Origin: Candidatus Krumholzibacteriia bacterium | Lineage (GTDB): Bacteria; Krumholzibacteriota; Krumholzibacteriia; LZORAL124-64-63 | Length of the DNA stretch: 64,000 nt | Direction: 5' to 3' | NCBI GenBank assembly: GCA_016744705.1 | Contig: JADGDU010000002.1 | Span: 186,001-250,000, forward strand | Shown here: positions 39,007-47,956 of the stretch, piece after piece | How the letters are laid out: the number at the start of each line of letters is the position of its first letter | How positions within the stretch are numbered: position 1 is the stretch's first letter | Program-made: the position numbers and the translations under genes | Notes under the pieces: generated by a model | Told to the model about the DNA's origin: nothing | What the model saw: the letters and a program-made list of their open reading frames with translations, nothing else | The model's database searches: none

Positions 39007-40788
39007 TCAGGAGCGAATTTGGTCTAAATCACGGCGCAGCTTATCCAATCGAGAGAGAAATTCTTCCCGCTGACCAGAAACCAGCTTGCCTGCCATGGCT
39101 TTATAATGGCTGATGCCACCAGCCAGATTGTCCCGAATTTCCTGGGTTCCTTTGGGGGTGACCTCAATCAACCCTTGCTTACGGCGTTCCACTTCTGTCT
39201 GCAGGCGTTCCACGTGCAGGGAAAGTTCTTTGAGGAACATATGGGGACGCTCGGTATTCAGAGGCAACCGGGCGCGGCCGTAAATGTGATCCACCATTTC
39301 CCGCAACCGGGCCACTCTGGAAAAGTAGACGGTATTGGGCCCGCAACACACCGCAGTGCTGGCATCCGGATCGATTCCGTGATGCACCGTGGCACTACCG
39401 GCAAGATCGTGGCAAATGCAGGCCTTATCTTTGATATTCTCTTCCTGGAACTGGCGTTGCATATCTGGAATATCTGCATCCTGCAGCTCATTGAGCTTAC
39501 GGCGCTGGTAAGCACGACTGGCCGTGCAAATGGGCACCTTTGTGAACTCAGTGTTCGAAACCAGATAGCCTTTAGGGCAAGCACTGCCAGGCTTTCCATC
39601 ATTGATCAGCTCAAGCCGATTCTCTTCACTGGTGGAAGTTTTCAGACACCAGAAAGGCACACCCAAAGGTGAGGCCCCACTGAGATGAACATCGTTTTCC
39701 CCAGCAGCCTGAATTTTTTCCAAATGAGTCTTATCGATGTTGATCACATCAGGCACCAACAGGAAGGGACTTCCCCATCCCATGCCATCCACTTCGTATT
39801 TATTGACCAGGAGGTCGTTCTCTTCAGAGGTGCCAATGCCACCTTGCACCGTCACCCGGATGCTCATGGGTTCGGCCGGAATTTCGCGTCCCAGTTTTTC
39901 CATGCCCCCGGCCCAGATGCCTTGCAGTTGTTCAGCCAGGTGAGCGCGTTCATCGTGAAATTGCTCGAGCACGGGGCCGAGCAAGGTTCCTTTGCCGCCA
40001 AAAGCATGCCCACCACAGTTCAAGCCTGATTCAACCCGAAACTCGCTAACCCATAAACCTTGGCGAGCCAGGAGCTTACCCTGTATGAGTGCCGATCGGA
40101 AATCACTGACTTTTAAGACGATGCGTTTGGGGATGTCCCCGCTGGCATCGGGAAAGAAATCGCTGAACTCGGCCAAATAGGAGTAGAGTTTGCGGTTCAT
40201 ACCAGCCGAAAGAATCACCGAACTGCGCAACTTGCTTTGGGCAAATCCCCGCAACGCACTCATGGCGTCAGAAAATTTGGGAGAGAGGTCTTCGCCCTTG
40301 GTCAACTTTGCCCGATCCAACTTGGTCATAATGTTGACGTCGATGGCACCAATCTGAATCTTTTCACGCAGCAGATTTTGCAAACGGGAACGTTCTTCGG
40401 GATCCAGGGTGGCTTGCATCTTTTGGTAAGCGGAGCGCAAAGAAGAATCCGGCAACATCTCAAAATACCGAGTGATTTCAGAACCCTTTTCAAAGATGGA
40501 TGACCGCAGGTTGCCCACCTGTTTTTCGATCACGTCATCCATGAGATTCAAGTAGGAGGTGATGCGGCGGGCGCGACTGTCCTCTTCCTTTGATTTGATC
40601 TCCTCGAAAGGAGTATCGGTGTCTTTGCTGATCAGACTGCGCATTTGCTCAATCAGCACATCGTCCACGAGGGACACCACCGAGCTGATGCCATACTTGG
40701 CAACCTTCACGGGCGTATCAATGGTGAAACCGGTCCCCATGACGGGGATATAGAACTTGTGCACCGGATGCATCAAGGGATGATTCAT
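39007..40788 (-). CDS. Conserved cysteine-rich protein, possibly a flavin/TIM-barrel oxidoreductase
   Basis: A 593-residue cytosolic protein without signal or membrane segments. The start (HKFYIPVMGTGFTIDTPVKVAKYGISSVVSLVDD) and the stretch VTVQGGIGTSEENDLLVNKYEVDGMGWGSPFLL recall the N-terminal strand and phosphate-binding GGI...GADGV region of FMN-type TIM barrels such as glutamate synthase or nitronate monooxygenase. Eight cysteines lie in the second half, from C258 (SGLNCGGHAF) through C381, C404 (SACPKG), C421, C457/C459 (ACICHDLAGSA) to C481/C482 (VCCGPNT), enough for a metal or Fe-S site. It ends in a coiled-coil-like helix. The ATG at 40788 has GGAG five bases upstream. It is divergent from the BaiN flavoprotein gene. 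The function is unknown to me. Confidence 0.8.
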   Translation of the reverse strand: MNHPLMHPVHKFYIPVMGTGFTIDTPVKVAKYGISSVVSLVDDVLIEQMRSLISKDTDTPFEEIKSKEEDSRARRITSYLNLMDDVIEKQVGNLRSSIFEKGSEITRYFEMLPDSSLRSAYQKMQATLDPEERSRLQNLLREKIQIGAIDVNIMTKLDRAKLTKGEDLSPKFSDAMSALRGFAQSKLRSSVILSAGMNRKLYSYLAEFSDFFPDASGDIPKRIVLKVSDFRSALIQGKLLARQGLWVSEFRVESGLNCGGHAFGGKGTLLGPVLEQFHDERAHLAEQLQGIWAGGMEKLGREIPAEPMSIRVTVQGGIGTSEENDLLVNKYEVDGMGWGSPFLLVPDVINIDKTHLEKIQAAGENDVHLSGASPLGVPFWCLKTSTSEENRLELINDGKPGSACPKGYLVSNTEFTKVPICTASRAYQRRKLNELQDADIPDMQRQFQEENIKDKACICHDLAGSATVHHGIDPDASTAVCCGPNTVYFSRVARLREMVDHIYGRARLPLNTERPHMFLKELSLHVERLQTEVERRKQGLIEVTPKGTQEIRDNLAGGISHYKAMAGKLVSGQREEFLSRLDKLRRDLDQIRS

Positions 40789-40979
40789 AGCCACTCCAGG
40801 AGGCCGAGTGGGGCCGCCAGGTTGGGGTCTGTAAACCCTGGGGTGGACTTTTCCCACGCCGGGGCTGAGTATGGCCTCACCCCTAAAGGGAGGGTGCCTG
40901 CCAATACATCAATATAAATGTAACCGAGTGGGAAAATCATGCAACCCTTCTGTGTCGATATTGAAAAAGGAAACTCACA

Positions 40980-42224
40980 ATGATTGTGGTCATAGGTGGC
41001 GGTCCCGCCGGATTCTTTGCAGCCATCACTGCCCGGGAAGCCCAGCCAGATATTCCGGTGCTCTTACTTGAAAAGCATCAAAACGTTCTACGCAAGGTAC
41101 TTGTGAGCGGAGGCGGGCGTTGTAATGTGACGCACAACTGCCATGACCCTCGGGAACTGATCAAGCAATATCCTCGCGGAGGGCGGGAACTGAATGGAGC
41201 CTTTCACCGTTTTGGTCCCGGCGATACCATGAGTTGGTTTGAAGACCAAGGGGTTCCCCTGAAGGCCGAACCCGATGGACGCATTTTCCCTACCAGCGAT
41301 TCTTCCACCAACATTGTGGAAGCCTTGCAAACCGCAGCTTACAATTTGGGTGTGCAAGTCCGCACCAGATGTGGTGTTAAATCCCTCAATTTCGACCCAC
41401 TAACCCATGAATTTCACCTGGAACTGGATGACGGCTCCGCACTGTCTTGTGCAAAAGTAATGATAGCCACCGGAGGCCAAACCAGTGGTGGTCTTCATGG
41501 CGGATTTGCATTGGCCGCCGGCCTGGGCCATACCATCGAAAACCCCGTGCCTTCTCTCTTCACATTCAAAAGTCAGGATCCGTTGTTGTATGGCTTGGCT
41601 GGTCTTGCCGCACCGAAAGTGACCATCAAAGCCAAGGGCCAGGACCTTCCGACCAAAGGTCTTGTGGAAACCGGGCCTGTTTTGGTCACTCATTGGGGGC
41701 TTAGTGGGCCCGCCATACTCCGGCTTTCGGCCTGGGGTGCACGTGCCCTGGCAGAGGCCGAGTACCGTTTTAACCTGAATGTGAATTGGTGCCCCGATGT
41801 TTCCCGAGTCGACCTGGACAACCAGCTGATCAATTGGGCCGAGAGCAATGGGCGGAAACAGATTTCTCATGGTCCTGAATTGGGAATTCCCCGCCGTTTG
41901 TGGGAGGCGATTTTAGATAAGGTTCACATTCCTAAAGATCGAAAATGGGCTGAGCTGGGTAAGAAGAGCCGGAATGCTTTGCTTGAGGCTTTGACCGCCA
42001 GCAATCTTTCCGTCTATGGGAAAACCGCCAACAAGGAAGAGTTTGTGACCTGTGGTGGTGTCCGCCTGAAGGAAGTGGATTTCAAAACCATGGAGAGCCG
42101 CGTGCAGCCGGGGTTGTTTTTTGCAGGGGAAGTTTTGGATATTGATGGCATCACCGGTGGTTTCAATTTTCAAGGATGTTGGACCACTGGATATTTGGCC
42201 GGCATGGGTATGGTTCAGAAATAA
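40980..42224 (+). CDS. HI0933/BaiN-family FAD-dependent oxidoreductase
   Basis: A 414-residue flavoprotein. The FAD-binding Rossmann motif VIGGGPAGFFAAI is at the very N-terminus, followed by GGGRCNVTH, ATGGQTSGGLHGGFALAAGLGH and the C-terminal TCGGVRLKEVDFKTMESRVQPGLFFAGEVLDIDGITGGFNFQGCWTTG that closes the FAD site. Relatives include flavoproteins that reduce steroid double bonds and many of unknown substrate. The ATG follows AAAGGAAA. The partner gene on the other strand encodes the cysteine-rich protein; a shared redox role is possible but not shown. A hairpin with T-run follows at 42231. Confidence 0.92.
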   Translation: MIVVIGGGPAGFFAAITAREAQPDIPVLLLEKHQNVLRKVLVSGGGRCNVTHNCHDPRELIKQYPRGGRELNGAFHRFGPGDTMSWFEDQGVPLKAEPDGRIFPTSDSSTNIVEALQTAAYNLGVQVRTRCGVKSLNFDPLTHEFHLELDDGSALSCAKVMIATGGQTSGGLHGGFALAAGLGHTIENPVPSLFTFKSQDPLLYGLAGLAAPKVTIKAKGQDLPTKGLVETGPVLVTHWGLSGPAILRLSAWGARALAEAEYRFNLNVNWCPDVSRVDLDNQLINWAESNGRKQISHGPELGIPRRLWEAILDKVHIPKDRKWAELGKKSRNALLEALTASNLSVYGKTANKEEFVTCGGVRLKEVDFKTMESRVQPGLFFAGEVLDIDGITGGFNFQGCWTTGYLAGMGMVQK

Positions 42225-42230
42225 ACTAAA

Positions 42231-42250
42231 ACACCCCCGGGGGGGTATTT
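42231..42250 (+). terminator. Intrinsic terminator after the BaiN-like gene
   Basis: A short C-run/G-run hairpin (ACCCC/GGGGT core) is followed on the plus strand by ATTTTAAAA. It separates the flavoprotein gene from the ars operon. Confidence 0.6.
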
Positions 42251-42263
42251 TAAAAATTACAGG

Positions 42264-42296
42264 TTGATATTCTTATCTATTTGGCTATTTTGCCAA
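42264..42296 (+). promoter_or_regulatory. ars promoter and operator
   Basis: TTGATA (42264-42269) lies 16 bases before TATTTT (42286-42291). The second box forms the loop of a perfect dyad TTGGC/GCCAA (42281-42296). An ArsR-type repressor bound here would cover the -10 region. It lies about 30 bases before the arsR start codon. FCB bacteria can use other promoter consensus sequences, so the boxes are tentative. Confidence 0.6.
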
Positions 42297-42323
42297 TTAG
42301 GCAACAAACATAAAAGGAATACC

Positions 42324-42653
42324 ATGCAACCCAAAACTCTGGATCAATTCACCGCTCGCGCCGCGGTCCTCAAAGCCCTGGCCCACCCTTCACGGCTTTT
42401 TATGGTGGATCAACTCAGCGATGGCCCCAAATGTGTGGCAGATTTACAGGAATTGGTGGGTGCCGATACCTCCACCGTTTCCAAGCACCTGTCGGTGCTC
42501 TACAACGCCAACATCCTCGCCCGGGAAAAATGTGGTAACCAGGTTTTTTATAGTCTGCGCATGGCCTGCGTGATGGGCTTTTTCCAATGCGTCGAGTCTG
42601 TTCTCAGCGGGCAAGCCCAGATTACTGCCGACCTGGTGGAGGATTTGAAATGA
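42324..42653 (+). CDS. arsR: ArsR-family arsenic-responsive repressor
   Basis: A 109-residue winged-helix repressor. ALAHPSRLFMVDQLSDGPKCVADLQELVGADTSTVSKHLSVLYNANILAREKCGNQVFYSL covers the recognition helix and wing. A cysteine sits in the metal-box position (KCVADLQ), but only one is there; others are at EKCGN and ACVM, so the As(III) site may use a different set than the ELCVCDL type. The ATG at 42324 follows AAGGA; the frame extends 20 codons upstream into the operator. The stop overlaps the arsP start by four bases. It should repress the arsenic operon until arsenite binds. Confidence 0.93.
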   Translation: MQPKTLDQFTARAAVLKALAHPSRLFMVDQLSDGPKCVADLQELVGADTSTVSKHLSVLYNANILAREKCGNQVFYSLRMACVMGFFQCVESVLSGQAQITADLVEDLK

Positions 42654-43948
42654 ACTGGAAACAGGAATGGAAAAAATTAGCCTTAGTGGTGACAGTCTTT
42701 CTGGGCGTTTTCTTTTTACCAGTGGGCACCATCCGTTTTGACAACGCCGTCAACGAGTCCCTGCAATTGGTGAAATGGTATGCACGGGAGCATGTCCTGC
42801 TTTGCCTGATACCTGCCTTCTTTATTGCCGGGGCCATATCTGTTTTTGTGAGCCAGGCCGCGGTGATGAAATACTTGGGAGCCGGCGCCAAAAAGGTGCT
42901 GGCTTATGGTGTTGCTTCAGTCTCAGGTGGAATTCTGGCTGTATGTTCATGCACCGTTTTACCGTTGTTCGCCGGTATTTACCGCATGGGCGCAGGACTT
43001 GGTCCGGCCACAGCATTTCTCTACGCCGGTCCAGCCATCAATGTATTAGCCATTGTTCTGACCGCCCGTATTCTAGGGCTGCAATTAGGCGTTGCCAGGG
43101 CCATAGGAGCTGTTGTATTCAGCATCGTCATTGGGCTGTTGATGCACTTCTTTTTCCGGGAAGAAGAGGCAGAACGGGCAGCCATCCAATCCCAAATGCC
43201 CGAACCGGATGCCGGTCGCCCTCTTTGGCAAACCGGATTGTATTTTGCCTCCATGGTTCTGCTGTTGATTTTCGCCACCTGGGGCGAACCCGCACATGTG
43301 GCAGGTTTTTGGGCCACAGTGCACGGTATCAAGTGGTGGCTCGTAGGCGGCGCCGGTTTGGCTTTAGGCATCATGTTAGCCGGTTGGTTTGAATTGAAAA
43401 TCTGGAAACTTGCCCTCATGGTTTGTATGGGAGTCGTCTTGTCATTGATCGCTCCCGGTGCGCTGCTTCCCTTCTCGGCCTCCACCATTTTGTTGGGTGT
43501 GGTGCTGGCCACCAGTGGAGGCGAATTGCGAGAGTGGTTCGACGCTTCCTGGGGTTTTGCCAAGCAGATTTTACCCCTCTTGCTTCTGGGAGTTTTGGTA
43601 GCCGGCCTGTTACTGGGACGACCCGGCCACGAAGGCCTCATCCCCTCCCAATGGGTAGCCCAACTGGTGGGTGGCAACAGCCTGTGGGCTAATCTCTTTG
43701 CGGCCCTGTCCGGGGCTTTTATGTATTTTGCGACCCTGACGGAAGTGCCCATTCTTCAGGGATTACTGGGAGCCGGCATGGGACAGGGACCAGCCCTGGC
43801 TTTGCTTTTGGCGGGTCCTGCGTTGTCGCTGCCCAGCATCTTGGTTTTGCGAAGCATTATGGGTGTTAAAAAGACCGCTGTGTTTCTCCTGCTGGTGGTT
43901 TTCATGTCCACTTCAGCAGGATTGTTTTATGGGTCGCTTGTAACCTGA
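42650..43948 (+). CDS. arsP: Permease of the ArsP/DUF318 family
   Basis: A 432-residue membrane protein with about ten hydrophobic segments in two repeated halves. The first half carries the hallmark CSCT motif (GGILAVCSCTVLPLFAGI) and the GLGPATAFLYAGPAINVLAIVLTARILG segment; the second has the paired TEVPILQGLLGAGMGQGPALALLLAGPALSLPSILVLRSIMG. Characterised ArsP proteins export trivalent organoarsenicals such as methylarsenite; other family members may carry different substrates. Here it is the only arsenic efflux protein in the operon (no arsB or acr3), so it may handle arsenite as well. The start ATG overlaps the arsR stop (ATGA). Confidence 0.93.
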   Translation: MNWKQEWKKLALVVTVFLGVFFLPVGTIRFDNAVNESLQLVKWYAREHVLLCLIPAFFIAGAISVFVSQAAVMKYLGAGAKKVLAYGVASVSGGILAVCSCTVLPLFAGIYRMGAGLGPATAFLYAGPAINVLAIVLTARILGLQLGVARAIGAVVFSIVIGLLMHFFFREEEAERAAIQSQMPEPDAGRPLWQTGLYFASMVLLLIFATWGEPAHVAGFWATVHGIKWWLVGGAGLALGIMLAGWFELKIWKLALMVCMGVVLSLIAPGALLPFSASTILLGVVLATSGGELREWFDASWGFAKQILPLLLLGVLVAGLLLGRPGHEGLIPSQWVAQLVGGNSLWANLFAALSGAFMYFATLTEVPILQGLLGAGMGQGPALALLLAGPALSLPSILVLRSIMGVKKTAVFLLLVVFMSTSAGLFYGSLVT

Positions 43949-43972
43949 TCACTCCGAACAAAAGGAAACTTC

Positions 43973-44206
43973 ATGAAAGAATTATTGATCCTCGGCACTG
44001 GTTGCGACAAGTGCGACCGTTTGGAAAAACTCACACGGGAAGCCGCTGACAGCTTGGGCCTGGAGTACGAATTGCGCAAGGTTGGCGAGATCAACGACAT
44101 CATCAGCCATGGCGTTATGGTCACCCCCGCTCTGGTGGTGGACGGCAGTGTGAAATGCGTGGGCAAAGTGCCATCCCTGGATGATATCAAAGGATATCTG
44201 GCGTGA
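43973..44206 (+). CDS. Small thioredoxin-like protein (redox-active disulfide protein 2 family)
   Basis: A 77-residue minimal thioredoxin fold. The active site is CDKC (GTGCDKCDRL), and the cis-proline is in VMVTPALVVDGSVKCVGKVPS; a third cysteine (VKCVG) follows. Members of this family often sit in ars or metal operons next to DUF318 permeases. Here it probably supplies electrons to the arsenate reductase encoded next, or keeps the permease cysteines reduced; both are inference. AAAGGAAA precedes the ATG. It overlaps arsC by four bases (GTGA). Confidence 0.92.
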   Translation: MKELLILGTGCDKCDRLEKLTREAADSLGLEYELRKVGEINDIISHGVMVTPALVVDGSVKCVGKVPSLDDIKGYLA

Positions 44207-44634
44207 AGAAACTCAAGATACTGTTTCTGTGCACTGGCAACTCCTGCCGCAGCCAAATGGCAGAAGGTTGGGCCAAGGCTCTGCGCAACGATGTGATCGA
44301 GTCCTGGTCGGCGGGCATTGAAACACACGGTATGAACCAAAGTGCGGTGGCGGTGATGGGCGAGGCGGGAGTGGATATCAGCGGACATCACTCAAAGCTC
44401 TTAGCGGACCTGAAGGACATTCCCTTTGATGCGGTGGTCACTGTTTGCGATCACGCTCGTGAAACGTGCCCCGCTTTTCCCAGAAAAGCCCGGATTGTTC
44501 CCCATGGGTTTGATGATCCTCCGGCCTTGGCTAAAAATGCGGCAACACCTGAAGTGGGTATGGATCATTATCGCAGAGTGAGGGACGAAATCAGGGACTA
44601 TATCCTGACGCTTCCCGAATCTTTGGACAAATAA
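44203..44634 (+). CDS. arsC: Arsenate reductase, thioredoxin-coupled (low-molecular-weight phosphatase fold)
   Basis: A 143-residue enzyme that reduces arsenate to arsenite. The phosphate-binding loop CTGNSCRSQMAEG holds the nucleophilic Cys and Arg; the two redox cysteines are in TVCDHARETCPAF, and the general-acid Asp is in GFDDPPALAK. The triple-cysteine arrangement is that of the Bacillus/Staphylococcus pI258 type. The start is GTG overlapping the thioredoxin-like gene stop, which fits coupled production of enzyme and electron donor. A strong bidirectional terminator follows. Confidence 0.96.
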   Translation: MKKLKILFLCTGNSCRSQMAEGWAKALRNDVIESWSAGIETHGMNQSAVAVMGEAGVDISGHHSKLLADLKDIPFDAVVTVCDHARETCPAFPRKARIVPHGFDDPPALAKNAATPEVGMDHYRRVRDEIRDYILTLPESLDK

Positions 44635-44660
44635 ATAGGTCCCCCTCAGGGGACCTATTT
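44633..44660. terminator. Bidirectional terminator between arsC and the S9 peptidase gene
   Basis: A perfect 12-bp stem AAATAGGTCCCC/GGGGACCTATTT around loop CTCA. The A/T ends of the stem provide a T-run on each strand. It overlaps the last codon or stop of arsC and lies 16 bases from the end of the convergent gene. Confidence 0.9.
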
Positions 44661-44676
44661 ATCAAGTGGAAGACTC

Positions 44677-46755
44677 TCACTTCAGCAACGGCAGCCCAAT
44701 TTCTTCACTGAGATCAAGAGTGGGCATCTCACCATCCCAGGATTTGCCATCCAGCAAATACCAGCGGAACCAGTTCACCGCCCGGTGCACATAATCCACC
44801 CGTCCAAATCGCTTGCTGTTGCCATGTCTTTCACCAGGGTACCAGACCAAACGCACAGCGGGATGTCCCGCCATTTTCAGGGCCCGATAAATCTCCAGGC
44901 TTTGGCTCGGATGCACCCGTGGGTCACTGTCCCCGTGCAGAATCAGCAGTGGCGTTTTACTGTCTTCCGCATAGAAAATGGGGCTCCGCTCCAGCATCAG
45001 GTCCCAGCTTTCGCGCACTGGTTTGCCCATATGCACATGCAGGTCTTCCCAGGGGATATTGGTGAGGAAGCGCTTGGCCACCAGATCGCTGACACCCACA
45101 AAACTCACACCTGCGGCAAAACGTTCGCTGTAGCGGGTCGTCAACCAGTTCGTGGCGTACCCACCGTAACTACCCCCCATGACGCCCACGCGGTCGCCAT
45201 CCACCATGCCTTTGTTGATCAGAAAATCTACACCGTCTACAATGTCGTCAAACTCTGCTCCGGCAGGATCAGCAAAACTGCTGGCGGCAAAATCCAAACC
45301 ACGGCCTGTGCTGCCCCGGTAGTTGGGATAGAGAACACCAAAACCCATGCCGCAGAAAATGTGTCCGGGTGAGACGTAACGGCTGACCCAGCCATGATGA
45401 TGGTTGCTCTCGGGACCACCGTGCACATCGACGATCAGGGGGAAGGGTTTACCGTCCCAGTTCACGGGCAACTGCAAAAGGCCTTCAATCTCCAGACCAT
45501 CCCGGGCCGACCACTTCACAACCTGCTGCTCGGCTAAATCGACTCCTTCAAGGAAGGCATTATGATGAGTCAGTCGTTTGGCTTCGCCTTTGCCATTCCA
45601 GAGGAAAAGTTCTGCAGGGAGAGAACTGTGGTGACCTTTCATAACCATGGTCTTTAAGCCCGGCCGGGTGGCGGGCATGCCAACCACCAGCCCCGCTTTT
45701 TCCCCATCGAAGAGAACCTTGAAGTTGCCCCTCTCTTTGTCAATGCGCTGCTGGATCAGGAGGGTATGAACCCCTTGATCCACCTGGACGAGCACTGATT
45801 TTTTGTCCATCCAGGCCACATGACGCACATGGGCTTCATAGTCCAGGGCTGTCAGGCTGCGGGTTTCAAGGTTTTCCAAAGAAGAGACAAACAAGGTGGA
45901 CACCGCGTGATCGCTTATGGTGGCGGCTCCGGTCCAAGCCACATTTCGGCCATCGGGACTAACCTTCACATCACCCAGTTTTCCAGGCACATCCACCAAC
46001 AGACTGGTTTTTCCAGATGCCAGGTCCAGAACGTGAAGGTCCTGGAACATGATGCTGTCATCCACCAGATTTTGCTCGCTGCTGCTATAGACTACCGTTT
46101 TGCCGGTGGGATCTACAGCCAGTTTCCATACCACGGAATCGGCCACCAGCACTTCGGCTTCCTGAGGGGCCTGACTCCAATGGAAGGGGGTGCGGTAAAG
46201 CATGCGACCCCGCAAATTCTCTTCATACCATCGAGGCAGCCAGCCTTTGTCGGCCATTTCTTTTTCCTGCTCGTCCTGGGCCTCGGCCTCCACGGTAAAC
46301 AAGAAGCTGCCGTCATGACTCCAGGCAAAAGTGCTGACGCCGGTTTTGCTTTTGGTGACGGCCAAGGCTTCCCCACCATCCACGGGCATGGCCCAAACCT
46401 GGCTTTTAGCGTCCTCGCCCCTGGTCATGCGGAAGGCCAGGAAACGACCGTCCGGGCTGAAGGAGGGACCGCTCACCGATGCATCACCAATAATATAGGG
46501 CCGCACCTGGCCATCCTTGGTGGACACGACATAGAGTCGGCTCCAACTGCCACCAGGTGCTTCATCCAGGGCCCGGTTCTGCACCACAGTGAATGCTGCC
46601 AGTTTGCCATCAGGCGAAATGTCAGCTTGGCTCACCCGACTGAGATCCAGCAATTGGTTGATACCCAGAGGCGCCGCGATGGCGTCTGGTCCAGAGAGAA
46701 ATACGACCATAAGCAGACTGAAGAGTGTCCAAAATATTCGCACCGAACGTATCAT
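44677..46755 (-). CDS. Exported S9-family prolyl oligopeptidase/acylaminoacyl peptidase
   Basis: A 692-residue serine peptidase with a signal peptide (cleavage near DAIAAP). Residues ~30-420 form a WD/beta-propeller region (SPDGRFLAF, SHDGSFLF, SPDGRNVAW). The catalytic hydrolase domain has Ser in GGSYGGYATNW, Asp in LLILHGDSDPRVHPSQS and His in WYPGERHGNSKRFG. Such enzymes cleave short peptides released by other proteases in the periplasm or outside. GGGAG precedes the ATG. It lies 40 bases after the DUF418-like gene and is probably the last gene of a three-gene minus-strand unit. Confidence 0.94.
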   Translation of the reverse strand: MIRSVRIFWTLFSLLMVVFLSGPDAIAAPLGINQLLDLSRVSQADISPDGKLAAFTVVQNRALDEAPGGSWSRLYVVSTKDGQVRPYIIGDASVSGPSFSPDGRFLAFRMTRGEDAKSQVWAMPVDGGEALAVTKSKTGVSTFAWSHDGSFLFTVEAEAQDEQEKEMADKGWLPRWYEENLRGRMLYRTPFHWSQAPQEAEVLVADSVVWKLAVDPTGKTVVYSSSEQNLVDDSIMFQDLHVLDLASGKTSLLVDVPGKLGDVKVSPDGRNVAWTGAATISDHAVSTLFVSSLENLETRSLTALDYEAHVRHVAWMDKKSVLVQVDQGVHTLLIQQRIDKERGNFKVLFDGEKAGLVVGMPATRPGLKTMVMKGHHSSLPAELFLWNGKGEAKRLTHHNAFLEGVDLAEQQVVKWSARDGLEIEGLLQLPVNWDGKPFPLIVDVHGGPESNHHHGWVSRYVSPGHIFCGMGFGVLYPNYRGSTGRGLDFAASSFADPAGAEFDDIVDGVDFLINKGMVDGDRVGVMGGSYGGYATNWLTTRYSERFAAGVSFVGVSDLVAKRFLTNIPWEDLHVHMGKPVRESWDLMLERSPIFYAEDSKTPLLILHGDSDPRVHPSQSLEIYRALKMAGHPAVRLVWYPGERHGNSKRFGRVDYVHRAVNWFRWYLLDGKSWDGEMPTLDLSEEIGLPLLK

Positions 46756-46795
46756 TAAAATCTCCCATTGTTTTTAAAACGGCTGTTCTTGTTTA

Positions 46796-47914
46796 TCAAG
46801 CAGGATTTCGTGGGTCAGTAAGCATCCGCATCAGCGCTTCCAGCGGACCTCGCCGGAACTTCTTACGCCACAGATGAGCAAACACTACGGCCATGAAACA
46901 GAATACACCAGCACTACCAAGGGCCAACTCCAGGGATTGGTTTTCCAGACGTCCCAGGGCTTCAAGAGTGCCCATTCCGACGATGACGTGAGCCACATAA
47001 AGGGTGAGAGCGAGTTGCCCGGTTGCCACCAGTGGCTGAAGCCATTTTGAGTTCCCAAATCGCAAACCCAGGGAAACACAACTTACAATAACGACCAAAG
47101 CCACACCAACTCCGGCAAGCATATACAACGGCAGCGGCGGCATAGGACTTGTGCCAAGAATTGAAGCGAGTTCTTCCTGAACAGCCTGAGTCTCCCCAGT
47201 GGAAAGTATGCGCATCAGAAGGCGGCTGGCGGCCTCGGAAAGAACGAAGGCCAACAATCCACATGCCAGAAGACGGCGACGAATTTGCATACGGCTCAAA
47301 TCAAGCCTGCCCACAACCATTCCCACAAGCAAAAAGGCCAACCAGGGAACCACAGGATGAAACCCATTAAAAAAGATGTGCCGCAACATTCCAGGGACAG
47401 TCCAAAAACCGCTGTAGGTTAGCGATGTCCAATCCCAGCCTTGGTCGTAATTCAGAGTGAAAAGGAGGATAGGGAAGCACACCACAAGAGCAACAGCAAG
47501 GATCAATAAACGCCGTGATGAAGTGCACAACAGAAAGGCGGCGATCGCGATATAGACTCCATAGAAATGAAGAATATCAGCCGGCCAAACGGGAGTGTAA
47601 AGAAGCCCACAAACAAACAAAAACAAGGCTCGCCGCAGTAGCGTATTGCGATGCAATGCCTGCTTTTCTGGAAATTGTAGAGCCGAGCGGGACAGAAGCG
47701 ATATTCCTATGCCGGCAAGTGCGACAAACGTAGCCGCCGCTTTCCCGTCGAGAAATCCAGATGCATTGAGGAGCCAGACGGGGCTCGTGATTTCCGTACA
47801 CATCACGACCTTGAAATTAACAATCACCATACCAATCACAGCGAGGGCCCGGGCCAGGTCAAACCCAATAATTCGCTGCTTTTGCCGGATGCCTGGTGGT
47901 GATATTTCGGTCAT
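46796..47914 (-). CDS. DUF418/HGSNAT-like multispanning membrane protein
   Basis: A 372-residue protein with about ten hydrophobic segments. The start RIIGFDLARALAVIGMVIVNFKVVM matches the first helix of the DUF1624/acyltransferase-3-like group, and the C-terminal ALTLYVAHVIVGMG...LWRKKFRRGPLEALMRM matches DUF418. Related proteins (YeiB, heparan-alpha-glucosaminide acetyltransferase) are thought to move acyl groups across the membrane, but bacterial members are largely uncharacterised. The gene is flanked on the same strand by an HD hydrolase (42 bases upstream) and an S9 peptidase (40 bases downstream). Confidence 0.85.
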   Translation of the reverse strand: MTEISPPGIRQKQRIIGFDLARALAVIGMVIVNFKVVMCTEITSPVWLLNASGFLDGKAAATFVALAGIGISLLSRSALQFPEKQALHRNTLLRRALFLFVCGLLYTPVWPADILHFYGVYIAIAAFLLCTSSRRLLILAVALVVCFPILLFTLNYDQGWDWTSLTYSGFWTVPGMLRHIFFNGFHPVVPWLAFLLVGMVVGRLDLSRMQIRRRLLACGLLAFVLSEAASRLLMRILSTGETQAVQEELASILGTSPMPPLPLYMLAGVGVALVVIVSCVSLGLRFGNSKWLQPLVATGQLALTLYVAHVIVGMGTLEALGRLENQSLELALGSAGVFCFMAVVFAHLWRKKFRRGPLEALMRMLTDPRNPA

Positions 47915-47956
47915 GCATCTTCTCTCTTTTGCGGAAAAAAGGGGTGGGCCGCCACC

